A DNA stretch of 29,845 nt from Reticulitermes lucifugus (GCA_026260175.1 JAKCWW010001008.1:1-29845), one strand, 5' to 3'. Counted from the first letter of the stretch, positions 10,303 through 20,752 are shown. Notes: generated by a model not told the origin, from the letters alone. A program made the numbers and translations.

Positions 10303-10845
10303 GCATGGCCTTTTGTTGATCATGTTGAAAGTAGTATTAGGTGCTACTGTACTCATTTATAGAAGTGCCATAGGGAGTCCATTGTGGCATGGTGATGAGA
10401 GAAGTCTGTTCTAATGCAGTGTGACCAAATCATCAGTAGCGTTGTTTTGATGTAAGTTCTTATGTATACCATAGTAATTACATACATCTTTGTTGTTACA
10501 TAACATGTATGTAGTGTGGATAGGTGGCATTCATATGCATACTGGGACATATTCTTAAAACAGTGCTTTTTGAGGCAGGTCACTTTTCTGTACATAGAGT
10601 GTTGAGAGTTGTATACCACCTGCAAACATCTACTGTTTACATAGAATTAAATGAAAATTTAAAATTGTCTGTTTTGTGATATTTTTGTATACCAGTATTT
10701 GGACTCAGTGCTAGCACATTTAAATGTGGTGATATTTTGTCTAGAACAACTCATAAAATTATGCAAAATTTGTTCCATTATTTTTAATGTAGTATAAAAC
10801 AAACACTTTTCAAGTTACACAGTTCACATCTCACTGGGGAGCTGT

Positions 10846-11190
10846 TATGTTGGGTAACGGTAAAGGTAATTGTCCATGGCCACGCCATGAATGCATACAC
10901 AGGGAGCAGAGGTATAGCTCCATTAGTTCTTAACCTTGGCACTAGCCAGAGGTCAGTGGTCAACTTCTTTTCCTGGGTGCCTTACTACCAGGAAATAACC
11001 CTGGTACCCATTGAAGAGGAGGTTGGGTGGTCCCCAGAGCTGGTCTGGACTGTTTTTGGAGAAAAAAAATCTCTTGCCTCTGCTGGTATTTGAACCCCAG
11101 ACTGCCCAGCACATAGCTAGTCGCTAGACTGTCCACTCCATAGCTAGTCGCTGTAGTCACTGCACTGTCCTGGCTCTGGCTATGTTAGTT
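10846..11190 (-). mobile_element. tRNA-derived SINE, copy 1
   Basis: Inserted on the minus strand. Reading the reverse complement, a tRNA-like head near 11170-11075 includes a polymerase III B-box-like GGGTTCAAATACC (around 11090). The body follows, with blocks shared by copies 2 and 3: CCAGACCAGCTCTGGGG, a CCTC..CAA..GGTACCAGGG-like stretch, and GAGCTATACCTC. The 3' end is CC-TTTACC-like. The flanks TATGTTGGGT (10846-10855) and TATGTTAGTT (11181-11190) agree at 8 of 10 positions, a decayed target-site duplication. A 14-bp piece of the head, CATAGCTAGTCGCT, is duplicated at 11112-11125 and 11139-11152. It lies in the third-to-fourth exon intron of zinc-finger gene A. Confidence 0.7.
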
Positions 11191-12645
11191 GAAGTATAAT
11201 GTTCTTTTCCCCTCAGCCTTGGTAGGTGTTTTCTGGATAAGTATCTTTCTGCACATGATTAATTATAAAATCTAACATCACTGCAGTTGATATAGCAGTG
11301 TTAAATAACTTGCAGACCAACCAAGCCAGATAAATGTGCCACAATATGTGTGTGAAAAAACTGAAGTGAGAGGCAGGGGACAGAAAATGAAAGAAGCTGT
11401 TACTGAAAGCATAACAGTACGAACAGAACTTATACATACTACTGTCACTGAAAGCAGAACACAGTGCTGGGTTAAAAGTCTTGTGTGTGGGTAGTGTGTG
11501 TTGTTGCTTGCAAAGACTGCAGAGCATAGTCACCATGTTTGCCACAAGGCCTGTCTCTCATCTTCATAGTGGTAACATCATTTGAACATATTATGTGTGG
11601 AACTCAACTTTATCATGCTTTCTGTGGAATTGTCAGTTACACGTACACATTGTGGGTGTTGAATGAGACAGCGCAGTCGCTTCAGAGCATTGCTGCCACA
11701 TCAGCATGGCATATAGAGAAGGACTCTCCAGGCATTTTCAGTGCTAAGTAATGTTGACAGTATCATGGCTAGAAGTAAACTTCATATGTAGCAGCAGTGG
11801 TGACATGGGGGAGGTGTAATAATGGGGACTTTTCTGTTTTCATATTCTGTATCCTGGCAGATTTTATTGGGTGCAGGGTATAACATATAACATAGACTCT
11901 GAGGTGTAATTTGCAGTTGCAAGGAATGGAAGTTTGACTTGGGCTGCCATTTCAGTGAACAATGCACAGAAGCATTTGTGGTTTCACAAAGTTTCAGCAT
12001 ATTTTCTTCATACTTGGTTGTTATATCTGCGTATATCATTCATGGTGTGAATCCAGTAATATATTATGTCAAATAAATTTTATTCTAAAAAACACCTGAA
12101 ACAATTCTGACTAAATGTTATCCGCTTAGAGAGTGTGTGATTCAGTAGAACAGAGCATATAGTCCAGGTATAAAATTTCTGCTGTCAAAGAGCTTTTTCT
12201 GTCAACATAAAATGGAATGATGATGATGATGATGATAGGAACAGTTTAATGTTCTTATTAATCCAAAGAGTGTGAATGTTCTTCATAAAAGTTTATGTAA
12301 GTGAAAGAAATTTAGAGCTGAGAGAGTGAAGTGTGAGGTTCATGTCCTGTTAATTGGCATTTTCATTCTAGAATGGTTTGGAAGCCCTATTCACTGTGTA
12401 CAGTAAGTGTTGAGTTCTTTTTGGGAATATGTTAGAATTCTTTGTTGTTGAAAATTAAATAGAATATCAGATTTTAAAGCCTTTTTGGAACAAAACTTTG
12501 GTGGGTATTGTATTTAACAGAACATTGTCAATTACTTGTACTTTTATTGCATTTAGCCAGTTCACTTCCACGGCATGGTGTCTAGTCACAAGTACAGTTT
12601 TACCCGTACCTTTCAAATTAGCATAATATACTTTGTTCATTTCAG
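11191..12645. other. Rest of intron 3 of zinc-finger gene A; nothing recognised
   Basis: AT-rich intronic DNA with a short (ATG)n run at about 12218-12236 and no convincing exon or repeat family. Confidence 0.4.
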
Positions 12646-12722
12646 GATGAACAATTTAAATCTGATAAAGGCCAGTCTGTTACACGAAGAATGGTAGGAA
12701 CTTCAGAAATTCGTGGTGGAAG
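12646..12722 (+). CDS. C2H2 zinc-finger gene A, coding exon 4
   Basis: 77 nt between acceptor gttcatttcag and donor AG|gtaatt; phase 0 in, two bases over at the end. It reads DEQFKSDKGQSVTRRMVGTS then EIRGG, a polar linker. The split last codon (AG plus T) makes the Ser that joins the finger exon in frame. Confidence 0.7.
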
Positions 12723-13356
12723 GTAATTATATTTTACACTCGTGTTTTAAAATTAGTATCATTACATCCATAATGAAGCAGGTGTGAATGATTTATGTAT
12801 TTTTTTTGGGGGGGGGGAGGGTGGTGAAGGGAAAGCCCAGTTTGAATTTTTTCATTACATCAATTAAGTGTATGTTATCAGTTGATATAGTATCACTGAA
12901 TAAGCTGCCTATCAATCTTACAGCACTGATGTTAAACAAGTACTTAATCTTTACCACTTTGCCTGGAGATGTAGCATCTGATTGAGTTGCTGGTGGTGTT
13001 CATGCCAGTCTTCTTTTTTCTGTCTCATCATCATGGCAAGAGATGTTGAATGACTAATTGTGACTTGTGAAGCAGTTAGTGCAGATATGGCAGTCCTTCT
13101 CTCTGCTGTGTCTGGACAGAGGAAGTCATACTTCTGACTGGTCAGTCATATTGTGAGACACTTCTTTGTGCACACTGTGGTCTGCCACATACCACGTAAA
13201 TCTCTTTGTGACCGCCCACATAATGATGATTACCATACATTTGTGTTCAGGCTACACTGTGTGTAGGTGATTGTCATGGCATGTCCCATGTTATGGCATT
13301 CTTCAGTGGCATAGGTGTTGCAAAATCTCTTTGAACAACAAAATATTATGTAAAGA

Positions 13357-13382
13357 ATATATATATATATATATATATATAT
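13357..13382. repeat. (AT)n microsatellite
   Basis: About 13 uninterrupted AT units in intron 4 of zinc-finger gene A. Confidence 0.9.
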
Positions 13383-13706
13383 TAAGGGTGCACAAATCCC
13401 GGCCACCAGCTCGTCATGCCCAATCCTTGTCATGCCCTGTTAGAATTCTGCCGTCAGTTTTCCTGTCAGTCCACTTATAGTGTGACAATTTTGCATGATT
13501 TTAACCTCAGTTCTTTAGGCACAAATAGCCTAGGCACTGATACACTTTCTTCTTCCAGTGTGTTGGATGCAAATTTGTTAAAGTTACAAATATATTTTCT
13601 GGTGAAACTGTGTTGCACTTTTCCTTTCTGGAAATTTGTACCATCTTGACTGTACAAAGATCTTACTGGAATTTTGTACCAAACTATTACCAAGTACACT
13701 AATTTA

Positions 13707-14008
13707 ATGAAATACTATACAACGAACCAGGTTCAGTTTATACCGTCACAGGAGTTATTTAAAGTCCAACATGTTTCAGCTCATTTGCCTTCATCAGTAA
13801 TAACACCACTATCATGGGAAGGTTCTCATGACTATTCATCTCTTTCAATTGTTTCTCTTTGTTGGCTGTTCATGTAATATTCTTGAGATCTTCCCTTTTT
13901 ATTAGTGTTATCCTTGATAATGGCTAATGAGCCAAAACAGGTTGGATTCTAAATAAATAACTCCTGTACATTTATAAAGTATACCTGGTTGCTTATGTAT
14001 TATTTCAT
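13707..14008. mobile_element. Inverted-repeat element of about 300 bp
   Basis: The two halves are imperfect reverse complements. ATGAAATA..TAC and AACCAGGT at 13707-13732 pair with ACCTGGTT..GTATTATTTCAT at 13983-14008, and CAGGAGTTATTTA (13749-13761) pairs with the sequence ending CTCCTG at 13966. The next block, CCAACATGTTTCAGCTCATTTGCC, cut to its core GTTTCAGCTCATT, pairs with AATGAGCCAAAAC at 13925-13938. The middle is unpaired. There is no open frame of note. It looks like a non-autonomous DNA transposon; the target-site duplication is unclear. It lies in intron 4 of zinc-finger gene A. Confidence 0.6.
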
Positions 14009-14350
14009 CCATTGCATTCACTTGCTGCGAAAACTTGAAATCTTATCATCCCAAGTGACCAAGGGAAGTGTGAAATATACATCTCAGTCTGTAGACCTTG
14101 CATGTGGCCAAGAGGGAGCATTTTAAATAATGGTGGGATCAGAATTATAAGTTTGACCTAGGAACTTAACCCATAACTGTATAATTCTTTGGTAACTTTT
14201 ATTCCATTACTTCACCTTGTATAAAAATAAAATATGATATTGTATTCCAAGAAACCAGAAATGTGTAAAGCATAACAATGTTTTGACCTTGTCTGCTATC
14301 AGTTAATTTTGTGCCTGTGTCTCATAATGTATGCTGTCATACTGTTCCAG

Positions 14351-15395
14351 TCAACAGACTGCACCTCACACAACTCGGGAACCACTGGCTGGCCCTTCAA
14401 CCAGTGGAGCTGACAAAATTGTACCTGTTACTTCACAAAGTGACATCAAGCCTGTTGGAATGCATAAATCAAGCAGTATTGGACTTCAGAGGACAGTTGG
14501 GAAATTTATATGTAAACATTGTGGCAATATCTTTGAGACATTTGTTGAATTTGAACTTCATGTTAAAACTCACTTCAGTGAGAAACCGTTCACATGTCCA
14601 TGTGGTAGAAGCTACATGCACAAAGGACATCTCAAGGAACATATGTTAACTCACACTGACCGAAAGCCTCACGTGTGCACACAGTGTGGTAAGAGTTTTG
14701 CGCACAAGGGTGACCTTACCATTCACACAAGGATTCACACTGGTGAAAAACCATACTCATGTACGGAGTGTGGAAAGAGTTTTGTTCAAGGTGGACAATT
14801 AAAAATGCACATGAGGACACATACTGGTGAGAAACCGTACAGTTGTTCAGTTTGTGGTAAAAGTTTTGTGCAGAAGCACAATATGCTAGATCATATGTTC
14901 CTACATACAGGTGAAAAACCATATAGTTGTACACTTTGTGGTAGAAGTTTTGTTCAAGGTTGTCATCTGAAAGATCATATGAAAACTCATAGTGGGGAAA
15001 AGCCACATTCATGTAGCTTTTGTGGGAAAAGTTTCTTGCAGAATAGTGATTTAAGAGTTCATCTGAGAGGACATACAGGTGAGAAGCCATTCAGTTGTAC
15101 TGAGTGTGGGAAGAATTTTGCTCGCAGTGGGGTTCTCAAGAGGCATATGTTGACTCACACTGGGGAAAAACCATACAAGTGCTCCCTTTGTGGTAAAGAA
15201 TACACTCAAAGCAGCAAGCTGAAGCGCCACTTGATGATACAACATAATAAGAAAGAGATTGCTCCTGAGACACCAAAGGTTATTCTTCTGCCCGGTTTGT
15301 GCAATAGAGAGGGATTACAGCATGACAGTAATGGAGCGAGTTCAGTTTCAGATAAGAAAGAAAGTAACAGTAAAGAATGTATTTTGCCTCATTGA
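14351..15395 (+). CDS. C2H2 zinc-finger gene A, terminal exon with nine fingers
   Basis: Probable nuclear DNA-binding protein, by family. Acceptor atactgttccag ends at 14350; the stop TGA is at 15393-15395. Joined to the upstream exons from the Met at 6817, it makes about 478 residues. Nine C2H2 fingers span residues 185-429 (14511-15245), mostly joined by TGEKP or close variants (SGEKP, TDRKP, FSEKP). Finger 2 is odd: its cysteines are separated by one residue (FTCPCGRS), not two. Finger 9 has a four-residue His spacing (HLMIQH). Helix residues at -1, 2, 3, 6 vary between fingers (for example H,G,D,I in finger 3; R,G,V,R in finger 8), as expected for specific DNA reading. A polar 49-residue tail follows. 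No orthologue is named. Confidence 0.92.
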
Positions 15396-15832
15396 AATTT
15401 TTGTTTATTCAGCAGTGTGAAAAGAGAAATATAAGGTATGTAAGTGAAGAATAGTGGGTCATGTACTGGGTGTGTGCCTTGAATCAAGTTCTCATTCCAC
15501 ATGTTTTCTTTGTACATCAGTATTCCATCGTATGTATGCATATTTGTATACACAGTATAAATTTTTATTGTTTTTGTACTGAGACTGGAGTTTGATATTT
15601 ATAAATTTAATTTTTGTGTGAGATATTAGATTCTGATTGTGCTGTTGCTGAGGATTGAAGCCTTATGTGATGTTCACTGAGTGAGTGGGTCTCAACAAAG
15701 TAGCATCACATCCCAAAGGCTTGAATCCGTAAATTTTATGCCATGCATGAAATGATTCAGTGTCCTTAAAAGCTGTTCATTAGGCAATGTTGAAGGCAGT
15801 TTTTAGATGCATTCACATAATCTGTGAAAAGA
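15396..15832 (+). other. Probable 3' untranslated region and flank of zinc-finger gene A
   Basis: AT-rich sequence after the stop. No canonical AATAAA was seen close by; weak TATAAA forms occur at about 15557 and 15600. A CATCACATCCCAAAGGCTTGAA stretch (only ATCCCA-AGGCTTGAA considered) near 15705 weakly recalls the outer arm of the foldback family. Confidence 0.35.
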
Positions 15833-16215
15833 GCTTTGTCATGTCTGTCTGTCGGTTCACATGTATCAGCTTGGCTCCGGCTGGACAGATTTTTGTAATG
15901 TTTGATATTGGAGACTTTTACGAAAGTCTGTCAAGAAAATCCAGATATTGTTAAAATCAGGCACATGTCAGGCACTTTACACTGAAGACCTAAGTCTGTT
16001 GTATTGTTGGACAGCATCATGAAATTTCCATAAGATCATTATTGTGCAACAATACAAAGATGGCTCCTTATTACATTTCCATGGTAACATTTTCAATATT
16101 TATATTGTTAACAGCAATGTGTAGCACAAAATACAAGAACTCATTGTTGCATTTCCATGGCATAGTGATTACACGAACATGCCTTAATGTCACCTTATAC
16201 ATACATTGCCAGCTT
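15833..16215 (-). repeat. Second, inverted and diverged copy of the dispersed repeat at 2600-3405
   Basis: The reverse complement contains ACAGACATGAC (15838 side), an AAAAATCTGTCC block, a TTTTCTTGACAGA block and GTAAAGTGCC in the same order as at 2950-3110. Further on, the plus strand reads TTGCATTTCCATGGCA..GTGATTACACGAACATGCC, the reverse-complement counterpart of 2655-2700 (a short core of each is compared). Order and spacing are kept, though substitutions and small indels are many. It lies just downstream of zinc-finger gene A. Confidence 0.55.
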
Positions 16216-16829
16216 TGTCATTTATTTAGCCACTTTGGAATTACCTATACATAATGAAGCACTGTTGTGGACTGCCATATGTCTGATGGATTACTATCAT
16301 AAATACTGCTTGTGACATACTGTCATTAGTATTTTCAGTTTTAAATCAACTACAGTACATGCTAGACATACTAAGCCCTCATATGTTGCTGTTATAACAC
16401 TACTACTAGGTTTTCTAGTTAGCATAGAAAGTCAAACCTTATGCTTATGTAATAATACTTAATATCAGCATATTCTCTTTTGGATAAGTATCTTGCTGGT
16501 ATAGGTGTACCTGATCCAGGTCATTGATGTAATGATAGCCTGCCTGCTATTTGATGCAAGTCTAACCACAATAGTTGATCTGTGACATGGGTGTATCGAC
16601 TGTATCTGCCTGAATATAAGATGAGTCTGTGTATAAGATGACCCCCTTCACAGTTTTCAGGATAATACCTGTACTTACAGTAGCCATGTTTTTGTCGCCT
16701 AGTGTTTGCATGCTTAATATTCTGGAATTACTAATAATCAGATGTAAAATGTTGAAGTATTGTTGTAGTCAAAGGATATAAACACACCATTTTGTTAACT
16801 AGTCACTGCCAACACTTTCATCACTAAAA

Positions 16830-17465
16830 ATTTCCTTCATGATGATCCTCCCATAGGACATCATAATCAGTTCCATGGACATTGTTTGACACACAGCACT
16901 TATTGAACCCCTTGATGATGAAATCTTGTTAAATGTCATTCCAGGCAGTCTTCATCCGCTGCCCAGGCAGGGCCCAAGTTGGTCTTATGTTTCTTGCTGG
17001 TGGTGGTGGGCAGTTCCCAGTTAGCAGCCATTCCCTGTACAGGTGACATAGTCACTCTGAGCGATTTGTTAGATTCACGCCAAGAACCTGTAACTGAGAG
17101 GTGATCCCTTCTGGTATGATCACTAGAGCTGTGGTTAGATTAGAAGCTAGATTTTCTTTAGATAAGCACCTGTTCTGTTCTTCTGTCCCAGAATTCTCTC
17201 AGCCATTTCACTATGAGCTCTTCTGTCATTGCCCATTTCTCCTTACATTTAAATATAATTCCCACAAGAAATTTCTCTTTCAGAAAATTTTCTCTCTTCA
17301 AAATAAATGGTGTCAGTTACCTCCCATCAACAAGAACTGAAAGCATCACAGTTACTCCCAGTTGTTTATGTCCTGTTGTTTTATCAAGTGCTGATTTTAA
17401 TCCTTTTGCTTCAACTGTAGTGTTGGTCAGCATATCAAAAAAAGGCTGGGGTTTCATCTGTGTTA
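16830..17465 (-). pseudogene. Tigger-type (DDE_1) transposase, catalytic-half pseudogene
   Basis: Reads on the minus strand from the DETP block, whose aspartate is the expected first catalytic residue, through ADG-like VLVDG to the C-terminal GFNKCCVSNN..DYDVLWE stretch typical of Tigger relatives. A stop after FF, a stop at the codon after VDGR, and later stops and shifts disable it. Its upstream neighbour on the same strand is the LINE ORF1 insert, not the expected CENP-B-like DNA-binding segment. Confidence 0.65.
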
Positions 17466-17933
17466 CACCATTACTGTGACATGCTTTAAAACTTTCATAT
17501 GCTTCACCAACTTCCTATTAAACATTCTTACTTCCCTATTAACACACGACCAGTTCACTAAATCGTGTCGATGAGGGACATTTATTACAATAATATTTGT
17601 GTGGCTATTGTTTTTCACAAAGTTAGCTAAGTGTCTTAGCCCATTTTGAGAGTTATTTTTACCTATATCATTGGTACCTCCCCAGAAAACCACTGCATCT
17701 CTTTTTGTCAATTGTTCATTATTACCGTTAATTGTAGAAGTTACCATGTCAATACAAGCATCTGGTTTCACAAACCCATTGACCACAAAATTGTCATTAA
17801 GGTTACCTTTAACTTTAGTTGTGCACCCTCTTGCATGGCTATCCCCAATTATCACTACTGAATGCATTTTATTTTGTGCAGCAGTATTTGTATTTGCTTT
17901 TTCTGAGCTTGTTAATTTATCACTATTATTCAT
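17463..17933 (-). CDS. SGNH/GDSL-esterase-like ORF from a LINE ORF1, inside the Tigger element
   Basis: An uninterrupted 156-codon frame. SVVIIGDSHARG at residues 25-36 is the block I nucleophile motif of SGNH hydrolases. VVFWGGTNDIG (about 81-91) is the GxND block III, and IIVINVPHRHDL (about 114-125) follows. Such esterase domains are known in the ORF1 of CR1-group non-LTR retrotransposons and are frequent in insect repeats. The frame stops right after HVTVMV, before the region where the family carries its catalytic DxxH, so the histidine is missing and hydrolase activity is unlikely. A GTG-free ATG at 17933 opens it; whether it is expressed is unknown. Confidence 0.6.
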   Translation of the reverse strand: MNNSDKLTSSEKANTNTAAQNKMHSVVIIGDSHARGCTTKVKGNLNDNFVVNGFVKPDACIDMVTSTINGNNEQLTKRDAVVFWGGTNDIGKNNSQNGLRHLANFVKNNSHTNIIVINVPHRHDLVNWSCVNREVRMFNRKLVKHMKVLKHVTVMV

Positions 17934-18560
17934 TGGAATTAAGCGATTGATGATAACCGGAATTGTACAGGCAACTCTCTTCTATGTAGTAGATGTTCTC
18001 TAAGTCCAGTAGAAGAAATTTATGGTCTTCAGATTTGGGCTTCAAACTCTCAAATTGCAATTTATTAATCTCAGTAAAAGTGTTGTCTTCACATGTGGCA
18101 TTCTGTTGTATTCTTCCTTTTCTGTTTCGTGACTTCTTGTTAGATTCCATCCAATCACAAAATGTTGTCTGTTAGGTTAGATAGCGGTTCAAAATGGTTG
18201 ACAGTTACAGGGAGTGATTGTGAGATACTTTCTTCCATGTTTGTGGGTTTCATAGGTTGGTTTGAAGGTACTCAAAGCCGTTCAATGGTTTTGACTGTAG
18301 TAAATGTTTGTTCATCATTAACAGATAAAGTTCGTGTACCTGGCTTGTTTTCCACAATGGGTCATGTTGAGTTAAATTATTCTTGTAAGATTTTTTGTAA
18401 TTTTTGTGGTTGATTGTAGCTTTAATGAAGTCTCCAGTAGATCCAATTGAAGTTTGGCACAACACTGACACACAGTTTCATTATTTTCTGGCATTTTTGC
18501 ATCATAAATTGGAGTGACAATATTACTATCGCTGTCAGTAGCCAGACATTCCGTGACACA
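17926..18560 (-). pseudogene. N-terminal part of LINE ORF1 (decayed)
   Basis: On the minus strand, upstream of the esterase block, pieces of a LINE ORF1 N-terminus survive: a cysteine pair with a Leu-rich helix (CQCCAKLQLDLLETSLKL, near 18460), KLQKILQE (about 18385), and VTVNHFEPLSNLTDN (about 18190), then KSRNRKGR at about 18130. Stops and at least one frameshift break it. The junction with the Tigger helix-turn-helix block is near 18540. Confidence 0.45.
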
Positions 18561-19171
18561 AAATGTCTGGGCTATGGCACAGTGTTGGTTTCTTCTGCAT
18601 GGTTATTTACCATTAAGTTAAAAGTAGTGTTGTAAATTTAATGCATGTATTTTGGCATTTCTGATGCTGTTGAACCTCTTCTTTCAACACAGTCTCCCCT
18701 TACTTTTACAGAATACTTCAGGTCTGATAACTTCTCACTTCAATAATCTGACTTCAAATGAGCTTTCATCTCATCAGTAATGAAATCAGAATTGTAAAAT
18801 GTCTATAATCAGTGTAGCAGCTGTGTAATTGTCTTTGTTCACCTGACTGTGGCAGATACGAAAGCATTTGCTCTGTTCACAGAATGTGTTTAAAGTTTGT
18901 GCATGATTGTAAGGTGACTTCCATTTTTCAAATGATAAATTAGGAAAAAATTGTCTTATATTTGGGTAAATACAGTATTTCTCTGTTTACAGAATGTCAT
19001 TACATCATAAATGGTTTAAGCTAGAATATTTAGAGTGCAGTCTTCTGTCAATGGATTTGTTATGAAACTGACAACCTCATTTTGTGTGTTTTTTAATAAT
19101 GTTATACCACTTCGCATTGACAGTGAATGTTACATTATGGGATGAAGGAGTACAAAGAAAACTAAACAAAA

Positions 19172-19335
19172 TACAGTAGAACCCGCATAAGAAGTTTTCC
19201 CCTGTAAGAAGTCTGATTTTTAAAGTCCCAGAATCCTATTGCTTTTAATAAGCTTCCCTCTTAGTAAGTCTTCCCACTTAAGGAGCCCCTAATCCTCTGG
19301 TCCCTTGAAAGACTTCTTAACAGGGTTCTACTGTA
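19172..19335. mobile_element. pogo-type MITE, 160 bp, with TA target-site duplication
   Basis: CAGTAGAACCC at 19174-19184 is perfectly inverted at 19323-19333 (GGGTTCTACTG), with TA on both outer sides. The similarity continues imperfectly as TAAGAAGT inside both ends. Length and TIR style fit non-autonomous pogo/Tigger derivatives. It has no coding capacity. Confidence 0.8.
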
Positions 19336-19359
19336 TTTACAAAACAGCGATAAATAATA

Positions 19360-19740
19360 TTGTATCATCAAGTTCAGAGCTGTGGCAGTTTAAGGAGGAA
19401 GTAAAAAAGTTTCTGGCAGTGGAAATGGATATTTGGAGATAATTGGCCAGAACATCGAGGAAAGACAAAATTGCAAAGTCATAATTAGAGAAAATATCTA
19501 ATCAAAATTTTGTTTTGAATGATATGAAAATGAAATTATATATTTATATCCACTCTGAATGGCGGAAAACAGGTGGCCCAAACAAGTGCTTGAAGGCATA
19601 CCACCAGGAAGGAGAAAGGGGAAGACCAAGAAGTGGGTGGATGAAGAGTAGTGCAAGAGAAAGGACTGAAAGGATACTGGATGGATAGACAAAACTGGTA
19701 GTTTGGAATCAGAAGGCATCACTGCCATATAGGTAGTTTG
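19360..19740 (+). pseudogene. LINE ORF2 C-terminal remnant
   Basis: Read in shifting frames, the plus strand gives ELWQFKEEVKKFLAVEMDIW, then LARTSRKDKIA, then RWPKQVLEGIPPGRR and KGEDQE..G (about 19570-19640). This order (an ExKKLxxFExxxWRR block, then a WPxxVxxxxPxGRRKRGRP block) is typical of the sequence after the reverse transcriptase in several insect non-LTR elements. Stops and frameshifts are present. No poly-A tail was seen. Confidence 0.5.
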
Positions 19741-20197
19741 TTATCCCTCTGAGTAGTGTGATTTTGTTTGGTGTGCTTTTATTGTGCAGTATTCAAATGA
19801 GCACAGTGTTTAATGAGCACATATTCTCATCTCTTCATATCATATTTGAATTTGTAAAGTTGTGAAGAGGGATTAAAAGTGAATAATAGTGGTGACTAAC
19901 TGGGAAACAAAGAAGGTGGATGGAAGTAACTGGCTTAACTGCCTGAAATATGCCCCTCTCTTGACTCAGTTGTTTCATGCACGATAAGACACTGAACAAT
20001 CTCTACAACCTTGTAGTTCATACACATTCACAGTTTGCTGAATGTTGGTGTGATTATTGAAAGAACTGATAGACTTTTAATTGCATCACAGTACATAAAG
20101 AATAGCCCTCCACTCCTAAAATGAAGCAAAGAAGTTCCTGCAGACACTTGGCCACAATTGCTTTGTTAGCAGTAATGGGAAACATTAGGGAAACAAA

Positions 20198-20506
20198 TGA
20201 GACCAGTAAAAGGTCAAGTTGTCTCTTTGTGTGCCCTGTAGGCTGGTGGGTGAGTGGAGGTATAGCTCTAGTGTTCCTTAGCCTTGGTACTAAATGGAGG
20301 TGAGTGATCAGCTTCACACACAGGTCTCCTTACTCCTGTGGAAAGAGCTCCTGGTATGCAATGAATAGGAGGCTGATTTGGCCTCAGAGATAGTCTGAGC
20401 ATTTTTGATACGAGAAAAATTCATGCCCCTGCTGGGAATCAAACTGCAATTCCTCAGATGCCTAGTCACTATACCGACTGCTGTACAGGCTCAGTGAGAC
20501 CAGTAA
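20198..20506 (-). mobile_element. tRNA-derived SINE, copy 2, with perfect 12-bp target-site duplication
   Basis: TGAGACCAGTAA at 20198-20209 and 20495-20506 flank a 285-bp insert on the minus strand. The reverse complement begins GAGCCTGTACAGCAGTCGGT (tRNA-like head), has the B-box-like GTTTGATTCC at about 20445, then the shared body (an AGGCTAAGGAACACTAGAGC stretch, then TATACCTC), and ends ACAACTTGACCTTT. It aligns with copies 1 and 3 over most of its length. Confidence 0.85.
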
Positions 20507-20752
20507 CATATCTATAATCGAAATAAGTATGTTGATACCTATTTGTTACATCTATCAGATTTCAGCATAACAGTATATTAATATCGGTAAAATGTTTACA
20601 GAAGGTGCTGGAAATACTGTCTGTTACCCGGAATGCATAACTGATCCCTGTATTGACAAGAATTCCTGGTTCACTGAAAAATTGTTGCAGCTGCATCAGT
20701 AAAATCAATGCTGTCCCTATGTTTTGACTCTCTTTTTAGTAATCTCTACCCC

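Larger units (their letters stand above)
16600..18975 (-). mobile_element. pogo/Tigger-like DNA transposon with a foreign insert in its transposase
   Basis: Imperfect terminal inverted repeats bound 2.38 kb. CTGTATCTGCCTGAATATAAG at 16600-16620 (first 20 bases considered) matches the reverse complement at 18975-18955 (CTGTATTTACCCAAATATAA), with TA beside the right end (18976-18977) and a decayed GA on the left. The minus strand starts with a helix-turn-helix-like block (FNLMVNNHAEETN, then CAIAQTFCVTECLAT, about 18605-18530). The catalytic half is at 17465-16830: NTDETPAFF, TVEAKGLKS, TVMLSVLVDG, MTEELIVKWLREFW, and IIKGFNKCCVSNN near 16880. Stops and shifts make it inactive. The middle of the transposase is missing and is replaced by a LINE ORF1 fragment. 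Confidence 0.7.

Noticed and set aside
9899..10356. Open frames of 88-122 codons around 10 kb.
   Set aside because: They run through 134 undetermined bases.
11075..11110. A tRNA gene suggested by the GGGTTCAAATACC box.
   Set aside because: No cloverleaf closes around it; the sequence belongs to the SINE head.
13230..13480. Open frames containing IYIYIYIY on both strands.
   Set aside because: They are translations of the (AT)n microsatellite.
14331..14350. ATG at 14331 as the start of zinc-finger protein A.
   Set aside because: It lies within the polypyrimidine tract and acceptor of the terminal exon; the upstream exons join in phase at 14351.
14716..15090. 124-codon minus-strand open frame.
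   Set aside because: It is the antisense shadow of the finger exon; finger repeats create periodic open frames on the other strand.
15640..15735. Another foldback copy.
   Set aside because: Only a short CATCACATCCCAAAGGCTTG-like stretch agrees, without a second arm.
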